Shown: positions 7,512-14,541 of the stretch, piece after piece
Layout: every line of letters starts with the position of its first letter
Position numbering within the stretch: position 1 is the first letter of the stretch
Origin: Clostridia bacterium
Lineage (GTDB): Bacteria; Bacillota; Sulfobacillia; RBS10-35; JADGHG01
Direction of reading: 5' to 3'
Assembly: GCA_019689585.1 (NCBI GenBank)
Contig: JADGHG010000008.1
Location: 1-33,928, forward strand
DNA length: 33,928 nucleotides
The notes under the pieces: generated by a model
The model's input: the letters and a program-made list of their open reading frames with translations, nothing else
What the model was told of the DNA's origin: nothing
Database searches by the model: none
Translations under genes and position numbers: made by a program

Positions 7512-8006
7512 ATGGCGTTCACCAGTCCCTCGCTCGGCCCCATCACGTTCGAGGGCATGTTCGAGGACATCCGGCGGTACGTGAGCCAAGTCCCGGACGC
7601 GCGCTACCGGCTCATCGTCGGGACCGACTCGCAGCTGCGCGAGGGTCGGGGCGTCCAGTTCGTGACGGCCGTCGTCGTGCACCGCCTCGGCAAGGGCGCG
7701 CGCTACTACTACCAGCGCGAGGAGCAGCGGCACATGCGCTCGCTGCGCCAGCGCATCCTCTACGAGACGTCGCTCAGCCTCGCCGTCGCGGCCCGCCTCG
7801 CCGAGCGGCTCGCCGAGGCGCACCTGCCCGAGCTCGACCTCGAGGTGCACCTCGACGTCGGGCCGAACGGCGACACGCGCGAGCTCATCCGCGAGATCGT
7901 CGGCATGGTCGTGGGGAGCGGCTTCCAGGCCAAGATCAAGCCGGAGTCGTTCGGGGCCTCGACCGTCGCCGACCGGTACACGAAAGCCGCATCGCGTCTC
8001 GGTTGA
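7512..8006 (+). CDS. ykuK: YkuK-family RNase H-like protein (DUF458)
   Basis: Predicted RNase H-fold protein of unknown cellular role. The 164-residue product begins with the family's GPITFEGMFEDIRRYV-type segment and carries the first acidic residue of the fold in VGTDSQ (Asp39). Other conserved-looking parts are YYYQREEQR, LDVGPNGDTRELI and KPESFGASTVADRYTK. The ATG is followed directly by family homology. Upstream there is only the weak GGGG of cggggcgcg, so initiation from a near-leaderless transcript is possible. In B. subtilis ykuK is elsewhere; here it takes the slot of yabG between rsmA and veg. Active-site function is inferred from the family only. Confidence 0.85.
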   Translation: MAFTSPSLGPITFEGMFEDIRRYVSQVPDARYRLIVGTDSQLREGRGVQFVTAVVVHRLGKGARYYYQREEQRHMRSLRQRILYETSLSLAVAARLAERLAEAHLPELDLEVHLDVGPNGDTRELIREIVGMVVGSGFQAKIKPESFGASTVADRYTKAASRLG

Positions 8007-8031
8007 CACCCCTCCACGCCTCTCATATACT
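8003..8031 (+). promoter_or_regulatory. veg promoter P1
   Basis: TTGACA (8003-8008), a 17-base spacer and TATACT (8026-8031). This is one of the best sigma-A promoters in the window. The -35 overlaps the end of ykuK. Confidence 0.8.
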
Positions 8032-8040
8032 GGTCGAATT

Positions 8041-8069
8041 TTGACATTCGACTATACGTTCGCTACCAT
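8041..8069 (+). promoter_or_regulatory. veg promoter P2
   Basis: TTGACA (8041-8046), a 17-base spacer and TACCAT (8064-8069). Start near 8076, about 27 bases before the veg ATG. It lies 38 bases downstream of P1, giving a tandem arrangement. In B. subtilis veg is also known for very strong sigma-A transcription. Confidence 0.75.
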
Positions 8070-8102
8070 AGTGACAGGCATGCGGCTGAAGGGGTGATGG
8101 CC

Positions 8103-8366
8103 ATGGCGTCCCAGCGCACGAGCCTCGCGGAGATCAAGGCCGACATCGAGAGCATGATCGGCCAGCGCGTGCACATCCGCGCCAACCCGGGCCGGCGCAA
8201 GATCGTCGAGCGCGTCGGCACGCTGGAGAAGACGTACCCCAACCACTTCCTCGTCCGCCTCGACCCCGAGGCGCAGGGCCGCGTCGTCTCCTACTCGTAC
8301 GCCGACATCCTCATGGACGCCGTGCAGCTCACGCCCTGCGAGAGCGTGACCGTCTCGGCCGACTGA
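8103..8366 (+). CDS. veg: Veg protein
   Basis: Small protein of the Veg family, linked in B. subtilis to biofilm matrix gene expression and spore outgrowth; its molecular role is unclear. The 87-residue product aligns with B. subtilis Veg throughout: LAEIKADIE, ANPGRRKIVERVGTLEKTYP and VSYSYADIL are diagnostic. Start choice: GAAGGGG (8088-8094) lies eight bases before the ATG at 8103; the earlier GTG 8094 and ATG 8097 are too close to it. Two tandem promoters precede the gene and a 12-bp hairpin follows it, so it is probably a single-gene, highly expressed transcript. Confidence 0.96.
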   Translation: MASQRTSLAEIKADIESMIGQRVHIRANPGRRKIVERVGTLEKTYPNHFLVRLDPEAQGRVVSYSYADILMDAVQLTPCESVTVSAD

Positions 8367-8401
8367 CGGGGCGCAGAGCGCCCGACCGCGAGGCAAGAAA
8401 G

Positions 8402-8427
8402 GGGCCGCCGGCCGAGGCCGGCGGCCC
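8402..8427. terminator. Hairpin after veg
   Basis: Perfect 12-bp stem: GGGCCGCCGGCC (8402-8413) pairs with GGCCGGCGGCCC (8416-8427), with a minimal GA turn. Only a short cttgg follows, with no T run. It lies 35 bases after the veg stop and separates veg from cphB, so a terminator is the likeliest role. Confidence 0.6.
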
Positions 8428-8481
8428 GTCCGCGTCTTGGGATTCGCATAGCGCTTGCACCGCGACGGCACGCTAGCGGCG

Positions 8482-9294
8482 ATGTCACGCGGCCTGGTGA
8501 TCCTCATCGGCGGGCGCGAGGCGACGCGCGGCGAGCCGGCCTGCCTTCGGCGCTTCGTCACCGAGTGCGGAGGGCGCCGGTGCCGGGTGGCCGTCATCGG
8601 GGTGGCGTCCGAGGACCCCCGCGCCGTGCGGGAGACGTATGAACCCGTGTTCGCCGAGCTCGGCGCCGAGGTGCGCTTCCTCATGCTCCCCGACCGCGGG
8701 AGCGCCTTCCGGCCCGAGGCCGAGGCGGCGGTCGGCGAGGCGGACGGCCTCTTCTTCGCCGGCGGCGACCAGCTTCGCATCACGAGCCTCCTCGGGGGGA
8801 CGCCGGTCGCGCGGGCCGTGCGGCGGAGGTGGGAGGAAGGCGCGGTGCTCGCCGGCACGAGCGCCGGCGCCTCGGCGATGAGCCAGACGATGATCGTCGG
8901 GGGCGAGGGCGACGCCCCGCCGACCCTCAACACGATCCGCATGGCGCCGGGGCTGGGCATCCTCGAGGGTGCCGTCGTCGACCAGCACTTCGCGCAGCGC
9001 GGGCGCATCGGGCGCCTGCTCTCGGCCCTCGCCCAGAACCCGGACGTGCTCGGCATCGGCCTCGACGAGGACACGGCTCTCGCCGTGGGCGGCGACGGCG
9101 TGGCCGAGGTCGTGGGCACGAACACCGTCACGTTCCTCGACGCGCGCGAGGCCTCGGGGTCGAACGCCTCGGAGGCGCGCTCCTCCGCCCTCGCCTTGAC
9201 GGACGTGCGGCTGCACGTCCTCCCCGGCGGCTACCGCTTCGACCTCCGCTCGCGCCGGCCGCTTCCGCCGCGGGACGGGGAGGTCGGCGTGTGA
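8482..9294 (+). CDS. cphB: Cyanophycinase
   Basis: Serine exopeptidase of family S51 that cuts cyanophycin (a poly-aspartate backbone with arginine side chains) to beta-aspartyl-arginine dipeptides. The 270-residue product has the typical length. The nucleophile motif GTSAGASAM places the catalytic serine at 127. Family features GGREA at the start, FAGGDQLR, VVDQHFAQRGRIGRL and GIGLDEDTALAV are present. ATG 8482 is chosen because homology (RGLVILIGG) begins right after it; no convincing ribosome site or promoter is visible in the 115 bases after veg. The stop overlaps the cphA GTG start (GTGA), so degradation and synthesis genes are translationally coupled. Confidence 0.93.
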   Translation: MSRGLVILIGGREATRGEPACLRRFVTECGGRRCRVAVIGVASEDPRAVRETYEPVFAELGAEVRFLMLPDRGSAFRPEAEAAVGEADGLFFAGGDQLRITSLLGGTPVARAVRRRWEEGAVLAGTSAGASAMSQTMIVGGEGDAPPTLNTIRMAPGLGILEGAVVDQHFAQRGRIGRLLSALAQNPDVLGIGLDEDTALAVGGDGVAEVVGTNTVTFLDAREASGSNASEARSSALALTDVRLHVLPGGYRFDLRSRRPLPPRDGEVGV

Positions 9295-11912
9295 AGATCG
9301 AGCGCATCGACGTCTTCGAGGGGCCGAACGTCTACTGCCTGCGGCCGACGGTGCGCATGCTCCTCGACCTCGAGGGGCTCGACGGCGTCGAGACGCGCGC
9401 CGTCCCCGGCTTCGACCGGGCGCTCCTCACGGTGCTCCCGGGGCTGCGCGACCACCACTGCTCGCGCGGCCGGCCGGGCGGCTTCGTCGAGCGGCTCGTC
9501 GTCGGCACGTGGTTCGGCCACGTCGTCGAGCACGTGGCGCTCGAGCTCCTCTGGCAGGCCGGCCAGGACGTCCGCTACGGCCGCACGCGTCGGCACAAGG
9601 GGTCCGTCTTCGCCGTCGTCTTCGAGCACGCGGAGCCCCGGGCCGGCCGGGCCGCGGCCGTCCACGCCGTCGGGCTCGTCGAGGACCTCCTGCGCGGGGA
9701 CGAGGAAGGCGCGCGCGCGAGGCTCGGCGAGGTGGCCGCCGTCGTCGAAGGGACGCGGCTCGGCCCCAGCACGCAGGCGATCTGGGACGAGGCGCGAAGG
9801 CGCGGCATCCCGGTCCGGCGCGCGGGGGACGGGAACCTCATCGAGCTCGGCTACGGCGTCCACCGGCGGCGGCTGTGGGCTACGCTCACCGACCACACCT
9901 CGGCCGTGGCCGTCGACCTCGCGGAGGACAAGGTGGAGACGAAGCGGATCCTCGCCGAGGCGGGGCTGCCCGTGCCGGACGGGGTCGCCGTGCGGGATGA
10001 GGAGGCGGCCGTGCGCGCGTTCTTCGCCTTGGGCGGCAAGGTCGTCGTCAAGCCGGCCCGCGGCAACCAGGGGCGCGGCGTCTCGGCCGGGCTCGGGAAC
10101 GAGCACGAAGTCCGGCGGGCCTTCCGCCTGGCCGAGGCCGAGGCGCGGCCGGGCGAGCCGGTCCTCGTCGAGCGCCAGGTGCCCGGCCGCTCGTTCCGCG
10201 TCCTCGTCGTCGCGGGCGAGGCCGTGGCGGCGGCCGAGCGCGTCCCTCCCTCCGTGGTCGGGGACGGACGCCGGACGGTGCGCGAGCTTGTGCGGGAGAC
10301 GAATTCCGACCCGAGGCGGGGCGAGGGACACGGGCGGCCCCTCACGCGCGTGCCGCTCGACGCGATCGCGCTCGCCTGCCTCGAGCGCCAGGGGCTCGGC
10401 CCGGACGACGTGCCGGCTTGCGGCCGCACCGTGTGGCTGCGCGACAGCGCCAACCTTTCGACCGGCGGGACGGCCCGCGACGCCACCGACGAGCTGCACC
10501 CGCAGGTGGCGCGCGCCGCCGAGCGGGCCGCGCGGGCCATCGGCCTCGATCTGGCGGGCGTCGACCTCGTCGCGCCCGCCGTGAGCCGCCCGCTCGAGGA
10601 GACGGGGGGCGCGGTGATCGAGGTGAACGCGAGCCCGGGGCTGCGCATGCACCTCCACCCGGAGCGCGGCCGCCCCCGGCCGGTCGCGGCGCGCATCCTC
10701 GACGCCCTCTACGGCGGGTCTTCGGCGCGCATCCCGATCGTGGCCGTGACGGGCACGAACGGGAAGACGACCGTCGCGCGCCTTGTGGCCCACGGCCTTC
10801 GCCGGTCCGGGCGGGTCGTCGGGCTCGCGGCCACGGGGGGCGTGGAGGTGGCGGGCGAGCGGCTGGCCGTCGGCGACACGACGGGGCCGCAGAGCGCGCG
10901 CCTTGTGCTCTCCGACCCGCGCGTGGAGGCGGCCGTGCTCGAGACGGCGAGGGGGGGCATACTGCGGGCCGGGCTGGGCTTCGACGCCTGCGACGTGGCC
11001 GTCGTCACGAACGTCGCGGCCGACCACCTCGGCCAGGACGGCGTCGAGACGCTCACGGACCTCGTCTGGGTGAAGAGCCTCCTCGCCGATGTCGTGCGGC
11101 CGGGCGGCTCGCTCGTGCTCAACGCGCAAGACCCGAGCGCGCGGGCGATCGCGCGCGGTCGGAGCGTCCGGCTCGTCTGGTTCGGCGGCTCGCCGGAGCG
11201 CGAGAGGCCCGATCCGGCCGGCGAGGCGTGGGTCTACGCGGCGGAGGGCGCGCTCTGGCTGGAAGGCGGGGGACGGCGGGAGAGGCTTCTCCCCGTCGCG
11301 CGGCTCGGCTTCGCCGGCGCCGGCCGGCCGGCCTACCAGCTCGAGAACGCGGCCTGTGCCGCGGCGGCGCTCCTTTCGCTCGGGGTCGGCCTGCGCGAGG
11401 TGGGCGAGGCGCTCGCCTCCTTCGGCGAACGCGACAACCTCGGCCGGTTCCAGGTCTTCGCCGCGCGAGGGGCGACGGTCGTCGTCGACTACGGCCACAA
11501 CCCGCCGGCCTGGGAGGCGACCCTGCCGGCCGCCCGCCGGCTGGCCTCGGGTGCGCTCTGGGGCGTGATCGGCGTCCCCGGCGATCGCCGCGACGACCTC
11601 GTCCGCGCCGCGGGGGCGGCGGCGGCGCGCTGGTGCACGCGGCTCGTCATCAAGGAGGACGCCGACCGGCGGGGACGGCGCCCGGGCGAGGTCGCCCGCC
11701 TCCTCCTCGAAGGGGCGGTGGCGGCCGGCTTCGAGCCCGGAAGGGCCGAGATCGTGCTCGACGAACGCGAGGCGGTGCGGCGCGCGCTGACGCTGGCGGC
11801 GCCGGGCGACGTCGTCGTCGTGTTCTACGAGTCGTTCGAGCGGGTCGTGCGGGAGGTGGAACAGGCCGCCTCCGCCTGGGAGCGGGCGGTAGGCGGGCTC
11901 GCGGCCACGTAG
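9291..11912 (+). CDS. cphA: Cyanophycin synthetase (CphA1 type)
   Basis: Makes cyanophycin by alternately adding aspartate to the backbone and arginine to its side chain, using ATP. The 873-residue product has the standard length and three parts: an N-terminal domain to about residue 200, an ATP-grasp domain at roughly 205-475 (KPARGNQGRGVS, EVNASPGLRMHLHP), and a Mur-ligase-like domain from about 480 with an intact P-loop GTNGKTT (488-494). The intact P-loop argues for a full synthetase rather than the CphA2 dipeptide-repolymerising form. An HxxxHxxxE motif (His77, His81, Glu85) lies in the N domain, where characterised enzymes carry a metal-dependent primer-making peptidase site. Starts inside the cphB stop. 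Neighbours veg and ispE are adjacent or nearly so in B. subtilis, so the pair looks inserted. Confidence 0.95.
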   Translation: MKIERIDVFEGPNVYCLRPTVRMLLDLEGLDGVETRAVPGFDRALLTVLPGLRDHHCSRGRPGGFVERLVVGTWFGHVVEHVALELLWQAGQDVRYGRTRRHKGSVFAVVFEHAEPRAGRAAAVHAVGLVEDLLRGDEEGARARLGEVAAVVEGTRLGPSTQAIWDEARRRGIPVRRAGDGNLIELGYGVHRRRLWATLTDHTSAVAVDLAEDKVETKRILAEAGLPVPDGVAVRDEEAAVRAFFALGGKVVVKPARGNQGRGVSAGLGNEHEVRRAFRLAEAEARPGEPVLVERQVPGRSFRVLVVAGEAVAAAERVPPSVVGDGRRTVRELVRETNSDPRRGEGHGRPLTRVPLDAIALACLERQGLGPDDVPACGRTVWLRDSANLSTGGTARDATDELHPQVARAAERAARAIGLDLAGVDLVAPAVSRPLEETGGAVIEVNASPGLRMHLHPERGRPRPVAARILDALYGGSSARIPIVAVTGTNGKTTVARLVAHGLRRSGRVVGLAATGGVEVAGERLAVGDTTGPQSARLVLSDPRVEAAVLETARGGILRAGLGFDACDVAVVTNVAADHLGQDGVETLTDLVWVKSLLADVVRPGGSLVLNAQDPSARAIARGRSVRLVWFGGSPERERPDPAGEAWVYAAEGALWLEGGGRRERLLPVARLGFAGAGRPAYQLENAACAAAALLSLGVGLREVGEALASFGERDNLGRFQVFAARGATVVVDYGHNPPAWEATLPAARRLASGALWGVIGVPGDRRDDLVRAAGAAAARWCTRLVIKEDADRRGRRPGEVARLLLEGAVAAGFEPGRAEIVLDEREAVRRALTLAAPGDVVVVFYESFERVVREVEQAASAWERAVGGLAAT

Positions 11913-11956
11913 GGCTCGGGCGAGGAGGCGGCCCGCCGCACGACGAACGTAGGCAC

Positions 11957-12925
11957 GTGCTAGCCGTCGAGGTGCTCGCCCCCGCCAAGCTGAACCTCGT
12001 CCTCGCCGCCGGACGGCGCCGGGCGGACGGCTACCATCCGCTCGCGACGATCTTCCAGACGATCTCGCTCTGCGACCGCTTGCGCGTGTGGCCTCTCCCC
12101 TCGCAGCCGTCTCGAGCCGCCGGGACGGAGGGGATCGTGCTGAGGGTCACCGGGCCCGAGGCCGCCGGCGTGGAGGCGGGCCCGGCGAACCTCGTCGCGC
12201 GCGCATACCGCGCCTTTCGACGCCGACTGGGCCCCGCCGGACCCGCAGGCGTGCGGGTCGCGCTCTTCAAGCGCGTGCCCAAGGGCGCCGGCCTCGGGGG
12301 CGGTTCGAGCGACGCCGCCGCGCTCCTTCGCGCGCTCGCCCAGATGACGGGGCGGAACGACGCCGAGGCGCTCGCCGAGGCCGCCCTCGAGGTCGGGTCG
12401 GACGTGCCGTACTTCCTCACGGGTGGGACGCGGGCCGCCTTCGGCCGCGGGGAGCGGCTTACGGCGCTGACGCCGCTCCCGCCCGAGGTGGTCGTCGTCG
12501 CCAAGCCGCCGCGGGAGCTCGAGACGGGGCGCGTCTTCCTCGCCTTCGACCGCTTGCGCGACGACGCGCTCGCCGACCCGGCGGCCGATCCGCGCTGGCG
12601 GAAGGCGGTCGCGGCGGCCGCGGCGGGCGACCGCGACGCCCTGTGGCGGTCCGTCTTCAACGACCTCGAGCCGGCGGCGCTCGGGCTCGCGCCCGAGATC
12701 GAGGAGGGGCGCGAGCGCCTGCGCGCGGCGGGCGCCCAGGCCGTCGGGCTTTCGGGGAGCGGCTCCGCGCTCTGGGCGGTGATGCCGAGCCCGGCCGCCG
12801 CCGATCGCGTCCGGCGCGCGCTCCGTCGCGCCGGTTGGTGGGCGTGGAGCGGCCGCTTCGTCGAGCGCCTGCCGGCCGTGCGCGTCCTGGGCCGGGCCGG
12901 CGCCGGGGAGGGAGACCCGGCATGA
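11957..12925 (+). CDS. ispE: 4-diphosphocytidyl-2-C-methyl-D-erythritol kinase
   Basis: GHMP-family kinase of the methylerythritol phosphate route to isoprenoid precursors. Motifs: APAKLNLVL close to the start, the ATP loop PKGAGLGGGSSDAA (108-121) and LSGSGSALWA near the C-terminus. The product from GTG 11957 has 322 residues, about 30 more than usual, mostly through Ala/Arg-rich loops. This start places the usual few residues before PAKLN; a good AGGAGG lies about 30 bases upstream, so the ribosome site is not ideal. The stop overlaps the next ATG (ATGA). Confidence 0.93.
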   Translation: MLAVEVLAPAKLNLVLAAGRRRADGYHPLATIFQTISLCDRLRVWPLPSQPSRAAGTEGIVLRVTGPEAAGVEAGPANLVARAYRAFRRRLGPAGPAGVRVALFKRVPKGAGLGGGSSDAAALLRALAQMTGRNDAEALAEAALEVGSDVPYFLTGGTRAAFGRGERLTALTPLPPEVVVVAKPPRELETGRVFLAFDRLRDDALADPAADPRWRKAVAAAAAGDRDALWRSVFNDLEPAALGLAPEIEEGRERLRAAGAQAVGLSGSGSALWAVMPSPAAADRVRRALRRAGWWAWSGRFVERLPAVRVLGRAGAGEGDPA

Positions 12926-13695
12926 TGGCATCCGTCGTCCTCGCCGGACGCGAGAACAAAGGCCGTCTCGCCTCCGTCTCGGACGCGCCGTGGGAGGCGC
13001 TCGTGCCCGTCGCGGGCCGGCCGATGGGCGCGCGGGTCGTCGAGGCGCTCCGGGGGGCCGAGGGGCTTACGCGCGTCGTCGTCGTCGGGCCGGAGGAGGC
13101 GGCCGGCTGGCGGGCCGGCGCGGCCGAGGTGAAGGTCCTCGCACCGGGCTCTTCGCTCGTCGAGAACCTCGTCCGGGGCGTGGAGGCGGCGCTTCCGGCC
13201 GACGAGCTCCTCGTCGCGACCTCCGACGTGCCGCTTCTCACCCCCGAGGACGTGGGCGAGTTCGCGCGCCGGGCGCGCGCACTCGAGGCCGACCTCGTGT
13301 ACCCCATCGTGCGGCGCGAGGTGTGCGAAGCCGCCTTCCCCGGCGTGCGGCGCACCTACGTGCGGCTCCGGGACGGGACGTTCACGGGCGGGAACCTCTT
13401 CTACCTGCGCGCCGAGCGGGCGGGCGCGCTCTGGCCCTTCCTCGAGCGGGCCTACGCGGCCCGCAAGAGGCCCCTGCGGCTCCTGCCCCTCTTCGGCGTC
13501 GGCACGATCGTTCGAGTACTCTTCGGTAGGGCGGGCCTCGGCTTCCTCGAGGCGCGGGCGAGCCGGCTCCTCGGGCTCAGGGCGCGGGCGCTCCCGTTCG
13601 AACGGCCCGCCCTCGCCGTCGACGTCGACAAGCCCGACGACCTCGAGCTCGCCGACCGCGTCCTCTTGGCGCGGGAGAAGGGGGAGGGCCCGTGA
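12922..13695 (+). CDS. MobA-like nucleotidyltransferase of unknown substrate
   Basis: Belongs to the nucleotide-sugar/MobA-like NTP transferase fold. Visible features are VVLAGRENK at the start in place of the usual LAGGxGxR, VPVAGRPM, the metal-binding TSDVPLLTPEDV (equivalent to the GDxP aspartate) and GGNLFYLR. The 257-residue product ends with VDVDKPDDLELA, a common ending of MobA-type enzymes. The glycine-rich nucleotide loop is reduced to AGRENKGR, so its base specificity cannot be read. It sits between ispE and purR with 4-base overlaps at both ends (ATGA, GTGA). It could act in cofactor or envelope sugar activation; this is not resolved. Confidence 0.8.
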   Translation: MMASVVLAGRENKGRLASVSDAPWEALVPVAGRPMGARVVEALRGAEGLTRVVVVGPEEAAGWRAGAAEVKVLAPGSSLVENLVRGVEAALPADELLVATSDVPLLTPEDVGEFARRARALEADLVYPIVRREVCEAAFPGVRRTYVRLRDGTFTGGNLFYLRAERAGALWPFLERAYAARKRPLRLLPLFGVGTIVRVLFGRAGLGFLEARASRLLGLRARALPFERPALAVDVDKPDDLELADRVLLAREKGEGP

Positions 13696-14519
13696 AGCGA
13701 GCCGACCGCCTCGCGGCGATCGTCCACCGGCTCGTGAACCAGCCCGGCCAGCTCGTGTCGCTCGCCCAACTAGGCCAGGCCTTCGACGCGGCCAAGTCGA
13801 CGGCCAGCGAGGACGTGGCCCGCGTGCGCGAGGCGTTTCGCGCGGCCGGGCTCGGCCGGGTCGAGACGATCCCCGGGGTCGGCGGGGGCGTGCGCTATCT
13901 GCCCGAGCCCGCGCCCGAGACGATCCGCGCCTGGGCCGAGGAGCTCCAGCAGGTCCTCGGGCAGCCGGGGCGCGTCTTGCCGGGCGGCCTCGTCTACCTC
14001 ATGGACGTGCTCTTCCACCCGGTCTGGGCGCAGCGCGTCGGCGAGGTCTTCGCCACCTGGTTCCGCGAGCGCGACCCGGAGTACGTGCTCACGGTCGAGA
14101 CGCGCGGTGTACCGCTCGCCCTCTTCACCGCCCGCGCGCTGGGCCGCCCGATGGTGCTCGCGCGTCGCAACAGCCGCGCGACCGAGGGCTCGGCCGTCAG
14201 CATCCACTACGCGAACGAAGGGGGCGACCGCGTGCAGACGATGAGCCTCGCCCGCCGGGCCCTCCCGGAAGGGCGCCGGGTGCTCGTCGTCGACGACTTC
14301 ATGCGGGGCGGCGGCACAGCCCGCGCGATGATCCAGCTCTTGGCGGAGTTCCGCGCCGACATCGTCGGCATCGCCGTCCTCATCGCGACGGCGAAGCCGG
14401 CGAAGAAGGAGGTCGGCAGCTTCGAGCCGCTCCTCCTCCTCGAGGAGGTCTCGGAGGAGAGCGGCCCCGTCCTGCGCCTCGGGCCCCGCGTGCGCAGGAC
14501 CTCGGGCGCGTCGGCGTGA
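13692..14519 (+). CDS. purR: Purine operon repressor PurR
   Basis: PRPP-responsive repressor of purine synthesis genes in Bacillota. The 275-residue product has an N-terminal winged helix (RLAAIVHRLVNQPGQL, then AKSTASEDV) and a C-terminal phosphoribosyltransferase-like domain whose PRPP loop is VVDDFMRGGGTA (about 200-211). The GTG start overlaps the previous stop. The neighbouring prs gene (19173) makes PRPP, its effector. I did not see a clear PurBox pair next to the gene, so self-control is not shown. Confidence 0.95.
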   Translation: MKRADRLAAIVHRLVNQPGQLVSLAQLGQAFDAAKSTASEDVARVREAFRAAGLGRVETIPGVGGGVRYLPEPAPETIRAWAEELQQVLGQPGRVLPGGLVYLMDVLFHPVWAQRVGEVFATWFRERDPEYVLTVETRGVPLALFTARALGRPMVLARRNSRATEGSAVSIHYANEGGDRVQTMSLARRALPEGRRVLVVDDFMRGGGTARAMIQLLAEFRADIVGIAVLIATAKPAKKEVGSFEPLLLLEEVSEESGPVLRLGPRVRRTSGASA

Positions 14520-14541
14520 ACGGGCGAGGGAGGCGGCCGGG

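Noticed and set aside
9231-11498. Long minus-strand open frame opposite cphA
   Set aside because: Shadow of cphA; composition-driven, no recognisable domains or start signals.
9291-11912. MurE or another Mur ligase fused to an ATP-grasp protein
   Set aside because: Domain order, length and neighbouring cyanophycinase all match cyanophycin synthetase.
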